Positions 30,696 through 42,833 of a stretch of 64,000 bases of DNA are shown here, piece after piece. Positions within the stretch are counted from its first letter, which is position 1, and each line of letters opens with the position of its first letter. This DNA comes from Turritopsis dohrnii (lineage: Eukaryota; Cnidaria; Hydrozoa; Anthoathecata; Oceaniidae), in the NCBI GenBank assembly GCA_027922465.2, contig BQMF02000023.1:868001-932000 (forward strand), written 5' to 3'. The translations under genes were made by a program, and so were the position numbers. Under the pieces are notes generated by a model. It searched no databases. It was given only the letters and a program-made list of their open reading frames with translations, and was not told where the DNA came from.

Positions 30696-33075
30696 ACATG
30701 GGAAGAAAAAAGACGTAATACTGCTGGGTGACTTGAACGTAGATTATCTGAAAGAAAACGACAACAAGGACATAAAAGCAATCATTCAGCAAAATGGACT
30801 GACTCAAATAACAAAAAAACCAACTCGCGTGACAAGAGAATCAAAAACACTTATTGATATCATTGCAACAACCAATCCAGCAAATATTGTCACATCTGAT
30901 GTCATAGCAACAAGCATCAGCGATCACGATTTAGTTGGATGTGTGAGGAAACTCAACAACAAGAAGTTTCCTAGGAAAACCGTAAAATGTAGAAATTATA
31001 GATCGTACGATCCAGAAGAAATTAAAAAGGATTTCAAAAAGGTAAACTGGAATCCTGTGGTAATGGCTACCAGCGTGAATGATGCACTGAATATTTTCAA
31101 TTTCATTGTTAAGAATATATTTAATAAACATGCACCCATAATTAGTAAACGTACAAAACGTAGACCTTGTGAATGGATCACAGAAAATATCAAAAACACT
31201 ATGGATGAGAGAGATAAATGTTTACGGAAAGCAAGAAAAACTAACATCGCTGCTGACTGGGACAATTATCGGCAATTAAGAAATAAGTGCAATGCCAAGT
31301 TAAGAAAATCTAAAGCCAACTTCGCCAAAAACCTAATTCATGACAACACTTACAACCCAAAAAGCTTTTGGAAGACAGTTAAAGAGATCTTTCCAACCAA
31401 AAGTAACAAGCAAAAATGTACTATGAATAACGATGATAACAAAAGAAAAACCAAAAGATTTGCTGACTACTTTTCTACTATAGTGTCGAAACTGAAGAAA
31501 TTATCGTTTCCCACTGAAAGAGTGTATCTGGAAGCCAAACAAATCTATCTGCAAACGTACAAATATGAAATTCAAATTTCAATACGTATCTAAAGTCTTC
31601 GTGAGAGCATTCCTCAAAAAGCTGAAAAAGAATAAACGACGGGTTTAGACGACTTGCCGTCAAAGATGTTGAAGGATTGTGCTGATTATATTATAGAGCC
31701 ATTACATTTTATCATCAACCTATCATTGAGTACGAGTACGATCCCTGATGCATGGAAGACAGCTAAGCTAGTACCAGTTTACAAGTCTGGTGACACTAGA
31801 AAAGTCGAGAACTACCGACCTATTTCAGTGCTTCCCATACTCTTGAAACTCCTTGAAAAGGCTGTATATACGCAATTATCAGGTTATCTGGAGAACAACA
31901 ACCTTTTGAACCAAATGCAATTTGGCTATCGTGCCAAACGTTCTACCGCTCTTGCAACTGTGTTACTTGTGGACGAAATAAGAGATAACACCGATAAAGG
32001 AAAACTAACTGGAGCTTTATTTTTAGACCTCACTAAAGCTTTCGATACGATCAACCACGACCTGATATTGAAGAAGTTAGAAAGTTATGGGGTTACCAAC
32101 GTCGAACTGAAATGGTTCACTGATTATCTGTTTTGTAGACCACAAACAGTAGTTATAAACAATAAAAAATCATCCGTGTTTCATTTGCAGAGTGGCGTAC
32201 CACAAGGATCAATATTAGGACCCCTTATTTTCCTATTATTTTTCAATGACTTCCCAGAACATTTAAAAACATCAAAATGTATTCAATACGCAGATGATAC
32301 AGTCATATATTTTTCAGGAAACAGTGGCGAGGAGATCGAGGGAGTACTTAACAAAGAAATCGAAAGTTTGAAAAACTATTTTTGCGATAATGAACTCCTT
32401 CTTAATCTTAAAAAAGGAAAAACAGAATCGATGCTGTTTGGGACAACAAAACGGTTGGCCAAAAAGAAAACCATTCAGCTAAAGTTTGACGATCAACTTA
32501 TCAACCATACAGAATCGTATTGTTACCTTGGAAACGAGCTCGACCCTTCGTTAACACTGAACCGAAATTTCGACATAGCATACAAGAAAGCAAGTGGTCG
32601 ACTGATGCTACTCAGTTAAATGAGATCGTACCTGAACACTGACACAGCACACAAGATATATGAAATGGTCATCGTTCCATTGTTACTCTACAGCACTTAT
32701 ATACAAATGCAGATCACCACAACACAACAGCGAAAGCTTCGATCAATAGACAGGAGAGCGAAGTCAATCATCGGTGAGGACAAAAAAGTCACTAGTATCG
32801 AAGGGAAAAAGAAGAAAAGGGTGTGTATGATGGTCAGACGATGTATGGATGGGGATGTATGCAGTAACTATGAAAACTACTTTAGAGTGCATGAACATGA
32901 CATGAACACAAGGAACAAGGACAAGTTCTTAGAGCTCCCTAAGGTTAAGCTAGAATATGGAAAGAAATCCTTTAGGTTTCAGGGAGCTAAGGTTTATAAT
33001 GAACTCCCAATTTACATCAGAACTGCTGCAAACAATTTTAAAATTTTATTAGACGACCATTTTAACTGTTTTTAA
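30696..33075 (+). pseudogene. second Jockey/CR1-type LINE, 5'-truncated and broken
   Basis: It begins inside the endonuclease (KKDVILLGDLNVDY, SISDHDLVG), continues through the linker KHAPIISKRTKRRPCEWI and DERDKCLRKARK, then the reverse transcriptase from 31654: VENYRPISVLP, SGVPQGSILGPL, and the catalytic QYADDTVIYFS. A frameshift near 31595-31640 and a TAA at 32617-32619 interrupt it. The linker and domain order match the element at 7446-10387, so they are related families, but many residues differ. It ends at 33075 with a stop. The 5' end is lost at the junction with the antisense LINE tail. Confidence 0.9.
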
Positions 33076-33142
33076 CTGATTTTGTTGATAGTGAAACGTT
33101 TTAATTATTTTCTGGCAAATATATAATAGCGAGTGTGTGTCA

Positions 33143-33370
33143 CACTTTTATTTTGGAGAGTGATAAATTTTGTTGAATTTTACGGTCAAAATCTTCTTAA
33201 TCGTGGTCATATTTTTCGTTAGGCCATGCGTTTTTTTACGATTATTATATAGTAGCAAGTGCCGTGACGTCAGTTTTTTAATCTATCACGGGGAATCATT
33301 GCATTGCATCCCCAATCGAATGCGACGTTTTTGGGGAAATAACTCGAGAACCAATAGGGAAAACTGACGT
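33143..33370 (+). repeat. dispersed repeat, copy 2
   Basis: It shares ordered blocks with 4048-4260 (CACTTTTATTTT, GAGAGTGA, ACGGTCAAA, CTTCTTA, GCGTTTTTTTACGATTA). It lies just downstream of the LINE stop codon, so it could be LINE 3' sequence or an independent insertion. Confidence 0.45.
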
Positions 33371-33871
33371 TTTTTAGGTTCCACGATACGGGTGATGGGG
33401 TGACGCAACATTTGCACCTAAATTATTTTTGGTGCTGCGGCTATGACGTCATCAAAATCTTTGATCGAGGATATCTCTTTAACGGTTGGTCATAGTGAAA
33501 CGATCCCATACATTTTTTTGATCAGTTTTTCGAGCCCTACAACATGGGCACACTTTTAAGTCGCGAATCCATAATTAAAATTTTCGTCACGGGGGGGACG
33601 CGATATTTGACACATCGTTTTCGAAGTTAAAGTTGGTAAAAATTTTTACCCGGGTTACTAGTAATATAATACCAAAGGCTTTTTGCAGATCTATAAAAAC
33701 ACCGCAAGTAAATTTACCTTTAGAGATATATCAATATCACCTTCATGTATATATTTACTTTGTATCGTTTTAGTCAAACATTAACTTACTTAAATAGAAA
33801 AACCTTTGGTTATGATTTATGTTTGACTTTATGATCGACTAACAACCTCGATGCTTGGATGAATACAACTA
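33371..33871. other. intergenic, no gene seen
   Basis: There is non-coding sequence with TGACGTCA words and a GGGGGGG run near 33590. A dead DNA element is possible, but no terminal repeats were found. Confidence 0.35.
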
Positions 33872-33985
33872 GCAACTCTGCTATAACTGGTCACCAATCT
33901 GGTACCTAGACACACCCAACTTGCAGCTCTGCTATTACTGGTCGCCAATCTGGTACCTGGACACACAACTTGCAACTCTGCTATC
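33872..33985 (+). repeat. tandem repeat of about 50 bp in the Gypsy leader
   Basis: GCAACTCTGCTAT starts at 33872, 33923 (one change) and 33972. The first two units continue with ACTGGTCxCCAATCTGGTAC. It precedes the Gypsy frame by about 140 bases. Confidence 0.7.
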
Positions 33986-34122
33986 AATCCCACTGGCATC
34001 CCTGCCATCGCTGACCACGCTCTTACTGGTCCAGCCCAACCGGCAATACTCTTGCCAACCAAGCTTCCAACATATCGAATTAGTTTCGAACTATACAGGT
34101 ATAGCGTTTCTTACCTACTACC

Positions 34123-35940
34123 ATGGTTGTGGTTGCATGCCCATACCCAGGGTGCGACTATTCAACAATAGATGCAGACGCTCAATTGGCATCTACTCTC
34201 CTCCTTCGCCCAAACACACCCTTCGTGTGGACCCAACAAATAGACGAGACATTCAAACTTTCCAAACAAATCATCATCAGTCAGATTGAAGAAGGTATCA
34301 GAATCTTTGAGAAAAACAAGCCAACCTGCTTAGCTACTGATTGGTCCAAGAAAGGTGTTGGATTCTGGCTCTTACAGAAACACTGCCGGTGTAACAGTTC
34401 GAAGCCTGGATGCTGCTGTGACGGATGGAAGGCCACACTAACCGGCAGCAGATTCACCAACAAATCCGAATCCAACTACTATCCAATTGTTGGCGAAGCA
34501 TTAGCGGTTGCTGACTCACTGGAGAAAACGAAATACTTCACCCTTGGCTGCACAGACCTGCTCGTGAACACCGACCACAAACCCCTTCTAAAGATCTTTA
34601 GCGATAGATCTTTGAATGATATCCCAAATCCTCGCCTGAGAGACCTCAAAGAGAAGACTCTTCCATTCAAATTTGCCATCACTCACGTTCCCGGTCTGAA
34701 GAACATCATCCCGAATGCCTTCTCCAGATACCCAGTCAGCGATGCACCCGAAGACACCGAGGACGACGAAGTCAATGAAATCATGTCCATAGGAACCGCC
34801 TTCCAAGCAATTACTTGGGACATGGTTAAGGTTGCCACACAAAGCAGTGTACCAATGATGCACCTCATCAAGGCGTTAGAAGATGGATTCCCAATCAGCA
34901 GAGATGACCTCCCACGAGATATTCAACAATACCATCAGTACAGAAACGATCTGCATTACGCTGACGGAGTGGTCCTGTACAATGATAGAATAGTCATCCC
35001 GCCATCATTAAGAGACCAAATTCTCGACTCCCTGCATGCCGCCCACCAAAGCAGTGGCATGATGTCATCTCGTGCTAAATTATCAGTATTCTGGCCTGGA
35101 ATCAGCAAAGACATACAAAGACAACGTGATGGTTGCAACGCTTGTAACAGAAATGCCCCATCTCAACCAAGCCTGCCCCCGTACCCTACGCCATCTCCAG
35201 AATATCCATTTCAACTGATTTGTGCCGACTTCTTCCAACATGAAGGCCAGCATTACCTGATAACCGTCGATAGATACTCGAACTGGCCCACCATTGACCG
35301 CGCCCGTGAAGGATCAAAAGGATTGATTGATTGCCTCCGCAGACTATTCTCCACCTTCGGTATCCCTGATGAACTGACTTCAGATGAAGGGCCTGAATTC
35401 AAATCACACACCACCTCCACTTTCCTGCAGGACTGGGGAGTTCGCCACCGATTCTCCTCGGTGGCATTTGCACACTCCAACTGTAGAGCAGAGATTGGTG
35501 TGAAGACAGCAAAACGACTGATCACTGAAAACACCGGCCCTAATGGTAATTTGGACACAGACAAGCTGCAGAGGGCTATGCTACAATACCGCAACTGTCC
35601 AGATCCGACGACTGGCCTATCACCAGCAATGTGCGTCTTTGGGAGACCCGTCAAGGATTTCATCCCAATTCAACCTGGACGCTACAAACCTCACCCCACA
35701 TGGGAAGACACACTGAACAAACGTGAAGAAGCTTTACGCCATCGCCACATGCTTGCATCTGAACGATGGTCCGAACACACCAAGCAACTCCCGCCACTCA
35801 AAGTAGGTGATCACGTCCGAGTCCAAAATCAACGAGGGCCACATCCACTCAAATGGGACAAGACTGGAAGAATCGTTGAAGTCCACCAATTCGACAAGTA
35901 CACTGTACGGATGGATGGATCCGGCCTAGGTGTTTTCTAG
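34123..35940 (+). CDS. Gypsy-type retroelement: gag start fused in frame to RNase H and integrase
   Basis: The open frame of 605 codons begins MVVVACPYPGCDYSTIDADA, which resembles the zinc-finger start of a cnidarian Gypsy gag, then passes within a few residues to text normally found after the reverse transcriptase palm (TPFVWTQQIDETFKLSKQII). RNase H follows (ATDWSKKGVGFWLLQKHC, VNTDHKPLL), then the HHCC finger (LHAAHQSSGMM … CNACNRN) and integrase core with CADFF, LTSDEGPEF and RAEIGVK. Most of gag, protease and the RT palm is deleted without breaking the frame. No LTRs were identified. It is better preserved and less AT-rich than its surroundings, suggesting a younger insertion. Confidence 0.8.
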   Translation: MVVVACPYPGCDYSTIDADAQLASTLLLRPNTPFVWTQQIDETFKLSKQIIISQIEEGIRIFEKNKPTCLATDWSKKGVGFWLLQKHCRCNSSKPGCCCDGWKATLTGSRFTNKSESNYYPIVGEALAVADSLEKTKYFTLGCTDLLVNTDHKPLLKIFSDRSLNDIPNPRLRDLKEKTLPFKFAITHVPGLKNIIPNAFSRYPVSDAPEDTEDDEVNEIMSIGTAFQAITWDMVKVATQSSVPMMHLIKALEDGFPISRDDLPRDIQQYHQYRNDLHYADGVVLYNDRIVIPPSLRDQILDSLHAAHQSSGMMSSRAKLSVFWPGISKDIQRQRDGCNACNRNAPSQPSLPPYPTPSPEYPFQLICADFFQHEGQHYLITVDRYSNWPTIDRAREGSKGLIDCLRRLFSTFGIPDELTSDEGPEFKSHTTSTFLQDWGVRHRFSSVAFAHSNCRAEIGVKTAKRLITENTGPNGNLDTDKLQRAMLQYRNCPDPTTGLSPAMCVFGRPVKDFIPIQPGRYKPHPTWEDTLNKREEALRHRHMLASERWSEHTKQLPPLKVGDHVRVQNQRGPHPLKWDKTGRIVEVHQFDKYTVRMDGSGLGVF

Positions 35941-36249
35941 GTTTTCTAGGTGTTTTCGTATCGTTTCAGTTAGGCTGATGAGAGCATGTATGGTAGAATG
36001 ATTGTTTCTGAAACCAAATTGTTTAGTCGGGATCACCCGTGGGATCACCCGTGCGCCAGCGAAAATATGGAATGCGTGGAAGCCGGATATTCATTCAACA
36101 AATTCTGAGGAGCGAGTTGAATGCATGATACGCATCCATAACTGAAAGAATATCTGTAGTTTTTGTTAGTTTTAAAATTTAAAATTAAACACAATAAATT
36201 AATGACAGAAAAACTATAAATATAAATAAATAGTTTACTGTAAAACTTG

Positions 36250-36460
36250 TGGGAAGAGCCTTGTTTACCTGTGGCAGCAACTTTGACTTTAACATTATCA
36301 AATGCCTTTGCCCTAGAACAGGCTACATATAGCTGACCATGTGAAAAGCTCGGTCGTAGAAACAAACCAATTTTTTCAAATGTTTGACCTTGACTCTTGT
36401 GAACAGTGAAAGAATAAGCCAAACGAATCGGCAGTTGTCTACGTTTCTAAATGAAAGGCA
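36250..36460 (-). pseudogene. Helitron helicase C-terminal fragment
   Basis: The minus strand reads [20 protein letters not shown], then [20 protein letters not shown] and NVKVKV. KSQGQT and YVACSRA are helicase motifs V and VI of PIF1-like RepHel proteins of Helitrons. Only the last 60 or so residues remain. Downstream (about 36030-36060) a tandem GGGATCACCCGTG could be part of a 3' end, which I cannot confirm. Confidence 0.75.
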
Positions 36461-36482
36461 TACCTGTGTCAGAGGGTGACAA

Positions 36483-38585
36483 TTGTACCCTAGGTATGAA
36501 AATTTCCCATGGTTACATTATGACCAACAAAAAAATCGTGTTTTTTGTTTCCATTGCATGAAACAAGAGAATCTTGGCAACCTTCGCACCTTGACAAAGA
36601 AAAGTCTAACTTTTATTTCGAATGGGTTTTCGGCCTGGAAAAAAGCTATTGAAACTTTCAAAGAACACGAATCTTCAGAATGTCATAAAGTGAGCATGAC
36701 CTCTGAATTTGTTGCACCTCGATGTGGAGATATCGTTGAAATGACCAACAATCGTGCAAAGGCTGAAATGGCAAAAAGCCGAAAGTGTTTAATAGTGATC
36801 ATAGAAACTTTGCAGTACTTTGGAATACAAGGAATACCAATTCAGGGAAAGACCGAGCAAGAGTCGAATTTTTTGCAGCTCCTCCATCTGAGAAGTAAAG
36901 ATGTCGAAGGTCTTGAAGATTGGCTGGGAAAGAAGACGTGTAAGTATACGAGTCATGAAATACAAAACGAAATATTGAATTTGCTAGCAACAAACATCGT
37001 GAGGGATATTGTTAAGGAGATAAAAAATGGTCAATGTAACTTTTTCTCAATCATAGCTGATGAGTATACAGATACTGCAAATTTAGAACAGCTTTCAATT
37101 TGTCTCAGATGGATTGATGACAAACTCAATTCGCATGAAGATTTCCTTGGCTATTATCACATACCCAATATCGCTTCCGAAACGATTGAAAGTGTATTGA
37201 AAGATGCTCTGATTAGACTGCAGTTATCCCTGAACGAATGCCGTGGACAATGCTATGACGGGGCAAGCAGCATGCTTGGTAAGAATTTTGGTGTTGCCAC
37301 TAGAATCCAGATTAACAGCCGAAAGCCTTTCCCCACGCATTGCCACTGTCATTCTTTAAATCTGAGCGTTAAAGACACCACAAAAGAGTCCAAATTACTT
37401 TCGGACCTAATGAACGTTTCAAAAGAAATCGTTCAACTCATCAAATACTCTCCAAAGCGCGACAGTCTACTTGGTGCCGTGAAGGAAACATGGAGCAAGA
37501 TGAAGAACCTGAAGACATTCACAACCCAGGGCGGGCCAAATTCAGTGCTACGCGTTGGACAGTAAGATCAACATGCTTCAAAAGTATTTTCGAAAACTAC
37601 CAATATTTAATAGCAACATGAAAAGAGTGCCTTCAGGAAAGAGGGATCAGCACTGATATTAAGGCAAGGATAACAGGATGTCTAGCCAAAATGAAAACGT
37701 TTGAATACTTTTTTTCAATTCTTCTAGGAGAACGCTTGTTTGCCCATACAGACAACTTGTCAGCAACCCTACAAAGCAAAAGGATGTCTGCTGTGACTAG
37801 CCAAAACAATGCTCGTCAAACTGTCGAAACGCTAAAGCGAATCCGTTCAGACGACAGTTTCCTCTCTTTCTACAAGGTTGTCTTGGAAAAGAAAAAAATG
37901 ATCCGTGAAGTTGCAGAGCCGACTTTGAAAAGAAAGGTTAATGTCCCGAGCCGTTACGATCCAGGTAAAGCTTTTGGCGAGTATCCATCTACGCCCAAAG
38001 ATCACTACCGCAGAGTGTATTTCGAAGCTTTGGACCTCCTCATCTCGCATAAAGAAATACGTTTCAATCAACCCCAGCTTTCAAGTTTATCAACGATTAG
38101 AAACTCTTCTAATCAAATCTCAAAGTGAAGAAATTAAAGCTATGATAGATGAAATAAAGTATATTGGTAGTCTTTATGACGAAGTAGATGTACATATGTT
38201 GCAAGCACAACTTAGATTGTTCCGCACAATGATGGAAAATAGACGTTTGGAATGTTTTTATGATATTCTTTCGGAAGTACAAAAGCTTAACGAGCATCAA
38301 CAGTTACCGATTCGCCACGTAATCACCATCATCAACCTATTAAATGTGAATCCATGTAGCAGCGCTTCTGCGGAAAGATCATTTTCAGCAGCTCGCCGTA
38401 ACAAAACTTGGCTTCTTGCTACGATAATACAAAGGCACTTAAACAGTTTAACTATTTTGAACCTGCATAAGACTCGCACTGACAGTGTCAATCTTGTTGA
38501 TATTACCAATGCTTTTGTTGGAAACAGTGACTCTAGACTTCGTCATTTTGGTAGATTTACTGAAGTTGATTTGAAAAGAAAATAG
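36483..38585 (+). pseudogene. ZMYM1-like hAT transposase, frameshifted
   Basis: A TTF-type finger region (HYDQQKNRVFCFHCMKQ … HESSECHK) leads into a DUF4371-like region (FFSIIADEYTDTANLEQLS, CRGQCYDGASSMLGKNFG, HCHCHSLNL) and ends with the hAT dimerisation motif NPCSSASAERSFSAARR at about 38350. At least three frame changes (near 37520, 37690 and 38045) break it. The catalytic D of ADEYTD is present. The 5' part begins without a clear start, directly after the Helitron fragment. Terminal repeats were not found; the GC-rich patch near 38825-38870 (GGGGCCTGCGGGGG … AGCCCCCC) may be its end. Confidence 0.8.
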
Positions 38586-39050
38586 GAGCCATATTTGTAT
38601 CAAAAAATGTTGTCTTTTTTTTCTTATTTTAATTTTTATATTCATAAAGTTTAAGTTTAAGCGACATTTTTCGCATAATATATAATTCCCTGCAAGCCAT
38701 AAGCAATAATCTATGTGAATTTGTTAGTTTTCTCAAGCCAAAATATCGCTGTGTGAGGGCGTTTTCCGGCAATCTAGAGTGATTGAAATCTTAAAAAATT
38801 TTCGGACTCTTCGCCTCAACCATGGTGGGGCCTGCGGGGGATACTATATCTTCAGCCCCCCTAAAACAAAAAAGCTTTCGCGGCCCATGAGTGAATCGAT
38901 AGTTTTTCTATTGAAACTGTTTTTCTTTTCTAAAAACACCCAGAGCTTTGCTTTAAATTCGCAAAAATTGATTTTTGCGATTCGATTTTAAAAAAGAACG
39001 TTGTAAACACAACTGTATTTTGTATTATAAATTATTAAGATATATGTATA

Positions 39051-39202
39051 TGTTGAGTCCCAAGCCATGACAGGGGAAATAGAAAGTAGACTTGTAATAT
39101 TCTAAGGATGAATCTTTAAACATAAAAACGTGGCCTCAACGTTTAAGCTGCCATCTTATATTACAAAAACAAATATGGCGTCACCATAAAAATATCTCAA
39201 CA
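39051..39202 (-). repeat. Copia LTR, 152 bp
   Basis: The plus-strand ends TGTTGAG and CTCAACA are perfect inverses. Read on the minus strand the LTR follows a purine tract (AAGTTGGGG). It is the 3' LTR of the Copia element whose coding part lies just to the right. Such short LTRs are known in GalEa-type Copia of marine invertebrates. Confidence 0.75.
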
Positions 39203-39239
39203 CCCCAACTTGACGCCTAGTTGGTTATCCAAATAGTTT

Positions 39240-39868
39240 CACTTTAAACAATGTCTAACAATGTTTCTTCGGTGCCTTGGTAAACACATCAGCCACATTT
39301 GATTCCGACGGTACATAATCGATAACAATACGATTATCTTCATAACAATCTCTAATAAAATGATAATGAATATCTATATGTTTCGCTCTTGATCGATTCA
39401 CTGGGTTCTTAATGAGGGCAATTGCGCCTTGAATGATTGTTGGCTTTAGGTTCTTTGACAAGACATCAGTTAATAACTGGGTTAGGAAAATTGTTTCTTG
39501 ACAAGTGATTGAAAGTGACATGTACTCAGCTTCGCATGTTGATAGGGCGACAGAGGATTGTTTCTTAGATTTCCAACTGATTGGTGGACCTGCTTCGTTA
39601 AGACTGATATAATAACCAGTTGTACTTCGTCGCTCATCAACTGAAGCAGCCCAATCTGCATCACAATAAGCATGAATTCTCAGTTCCTTTTCGCCGTTGT
39701 GGAAGGTGAGTTTATAATCGACAGTTTGTTTGATATAACGAAATACATGTTTCAGCATAATCCAATCACCACTGTTAGGTTTGGACAAATGTTGCGAAAG
39801 TTTCGTGACACAGTAACTCAAATCTGGACGGGTGCAGGTCATAGCATATATAAGACTACCAACCATTT
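39240..39868 (-). pseudogene. Copia RNase H, 3' part of an element split by a hAT
   Basis: The frame begins MVGSLIYAMTCTRPDLSYCV, then DADWAASVDERRSTTGYYI, SVALSTCEAEYMSLS and AKHIDIHYHFIRD, the Ty1/Copia RNase H signature. The preceding reverse transcriptase is at 54269-55016. The two join to an uninterrupted codon series if the insertion and one copy of its CCGAC duplication are removed. The open frame is intact here. The element belongs with the LTR at 39051-39202. Confidence 0.85.
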
Positions 39869-39890
39869 GTCGGCAAGGCTTGAAAAATTA

Positions 39891-40616
39891 AAAATCTAGG
39901 TGCACGTTATTTCGTGCACGTGAATGTACCACTGCGTACACACCGTGCGCGTAGGTATTTCGTGTACGCGAAAATTTGGTTCGTACACGCGTGTGTGCAG
40001 TCCGTGTATGCCATCGTGTACGTGATTCATTTAACATTTACGTAATATGTACGCCGATACCGATGGTGTAAGGAAAATTAAGTCTGTCGAAAGCACTTAT
40101 AGGCGGGACAATTACATTACAGACAACAAAAAGATGTTACTTATACCCCCATACTACTTTTTTCTTATCAATGGGACACAACATGTGCTTGAAAGACAGG
40201 TATTTAATCTGTCTACATGCTAACAAAACCTCATGAATAAATGATGAATGAATTGAGACTATGTTTAAAATTTAAAAATAGTAAAACAGAAGAAAAACAT
40301 TCCATGCTTTAAAAACTGCAACATCTTTATTCATTTCTTTTCCTTTATTTATTTGTTCTTGTGGAGTGAAAAAAAAGTTTGAACAGGATACATTGGAATG
40401 TTAGCTGCATGCTGCAATGTTAAAAATTCATGCGATCGGTGGTGATACAAAAGATATTTTGGGAATTGAAATCAATGGTAGAAAAAAATGTTAAGAACTA
40501 AAAAGTCGTGTAAACACTACCGGAAACCTATATGAAAAACTTTCACAAAGAAAAAGATCATCTTTTTCGACGTATGTAAAATAATAAAAATTGAAACATA
40601 ATGAACAAAACAACAA
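39891..40616. other. left subterminal region of the outer hAT
   Basis: It holds CGTGCACG-type repeats to about 40025, then AT-rich non-coding sequence. The Ser-rich plus-strand frame here is antisense to the acidic exon 3 and is not a gene. Confidence 0.5.
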
Positions 40617-42297
40617 TCAAATAACAGTCAAATTTTCATCGTCATCACTGCCAGAAGAAATCTCCAGTCCTTCAGCTTCCCTTTCCTGTTCTGCTTCGCT
40701 ATCTTGGTGCTCAAACTCGCTGTCGCTGTCACTGTCGCTGTCGCTTTCCTCTTCTTTTTCATCTTCATTGCTATCCTCGTCATAAAATCGGGCTCGCTTG
40801 CAAGGAGGTGCCTTACCATAAATCGATGTCAAATCCTTTACCTGAAAAATATAATGCAAGCACGGAATAAGCATTAATAAGTATTAACTTTAAAGACAAC
40901 AAATCTTTCTACAAAATTTTTCGTCAGACAAATTTTTCGTCGGACAAAATTATTCGTCGGACAAAATTTTCGTCACCCATGGAAAATTTCATCACTTTTG
41001 TCCGACATTGTTTTGTCCGATAAGGTATTTCATTAAGTTGGGTAAAATATACCTTCTCATTGTTTTCTCTCTGCGGTTTATGCACTCCCCACCTCCACTT
41101 CTTTCGTACCAAATAGATTTCCACAGCTTTTTCAATTATCGAATCGTCGCAATTTTGTATCAACTTTCGAAGTATTGGCATGTTGCATTTAACTATCAGA
41201 GATTGATTCAAACGATCATTCTTCATTGACAATCTGTTCTCCCTGAGAACTCGTCTTAATGTCGAAAAACCACGTTCTACTACCGACGAACTTGCAAGAA
41301 ACACCAGAAGGATTTCAAGAAGCATTGATACGTGTGGATACAAATCTCTTTGTTGTGACAGAAATCGGCACCACAACATTTGATGATGTTCTTTCAAGTG
41401 AAGGTACTTACTTTTCACTATGCGTTTTACCTAATGTTATAAAATAAAAAGAAAGTACATTTTGTGGTGCACAGAGTTTGTAACTACATGCTTAAATAAA
41501 AACAAAACAAAATGATTTCAATCAAAAACAATCAGTAAGAATAATGTATGACAAGGGAAAAAATGTGTAGCTATTAGTGTAGATAATAATACCTTCTGCC
41601 ATTCCTTTTTCGCAAGTTTTGCATTGAAATCATTAATTTCCAAGGGGGCCTTGAATCTTTCTGTTAAGATATCTATATATCTATTGTCCCGCTCTTTCAA
41701 TTGGTCCGAATCTTCACCATCTGCCCACATTGCTAGATCAAACATACCAAATGCATCATAAATGTTGTCACTACCTAATAGTGATTCAAATCGCTTTGTT
41801 ATGTTTTCGATGATGGTAGGAACAAGAGTTGATTTAACGTTGGCAAACTTCTGTTTGCCTTGCCTGACACAGTTTAACTTAAATATTTCCTTAATCGTAA
41901 CAACATTTTTTTCTGCTTCTTGACGCTGTTCATCGGGCATCTTGTTTAGTAGCTTTAAGCGATTTGTAGAAACATTCGTTGCCTCTGCTTTAATCAACAT
42001 AGTGTTGGCATCTAGAAAATTTGCTGAATCTGCTGTTTCTGACAATACTTTGATATTCTCCGGAAGCACTTCTTTCAAGTTGTCATCGTCATCATCGCCA
42101 TCATCCTTAATATCATTCAGGCTATCTATTGTGTCACGTATAACGCTACGTAGCTGGTAGATCAGGACGGAATCCGACTCCATAGTGTAACATAGATGAC
42201 TGGTTTGGTTCAACACTTTCAAATACAGTCCTGCCAATAAAATAAACTCAAATTTAAGCCACTTCTTGCGAAAGCCCACAATTTTGTTGTACATTTC

Positions 42298-42811
42298 TGT
42301 GGAGTTTTTCGGCTCTCCGACGGGGAAATGAATACACAGTATATGTGGTATATGTGATGTAACATTAATGTTCAAAACTGAAATACAAAATACCAAATAC
42401 AAAGTACAAACGTTCAAAACTGAATGAAATAATACATAACTACAATCTTTGACAAAACCTAAGTGAATAAATTATAAGAAACATACCAGTTTGCCACATA
42501 CACTAGTTGAAAAATTGAAAATTGAGTAGGTACAGTATTGATTTGAGTGAACTCATCTGCGTTGAAAAGATGACTGATGAAACAAAAAACGTGTAAAAGT
42601 GTAAATTGAATTACAAAAATTACACAATACACAAATGACTAATTAAAGAACAAAAGTAAGTTATATATTACGTAAAAACAAAGTAGACATTGAAGACATT
42701 AGTAGACAAACAAAGTAGACATTGGACAGAGTACAAAGTACAACTACATGACTGACATATACAATACATATACACTGAATTACGTATGAAATTTTGGGAA
42801 TGCACTCTACA
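42298..42811 (-). repeat. BEL LTR, intact copy (514 bp)
   Basis: It is 514 bases, TGT…ACA. It contains the uninterrupted TATATG site at 42349-42354 where the other LTR carries the inner hAT, so it serves as the empty allele. Confidence 0.9.
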
Positions 42812-42833
42812 CTCCCCCACACATGCAAAAATT

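Noticed and set aside
36000..36065. Helitron 3' terminus with hairpin and CTAA end
   Set aside because: The GGGATCACCCGTG repeat is direct rather than a hairpin and the next base is not T; left as unproven.
40591..40785. Ser/Leu-rich plus-strand frame
   Set aside because: Antisense of the acidic exon 3 of the outer hAT transposase.
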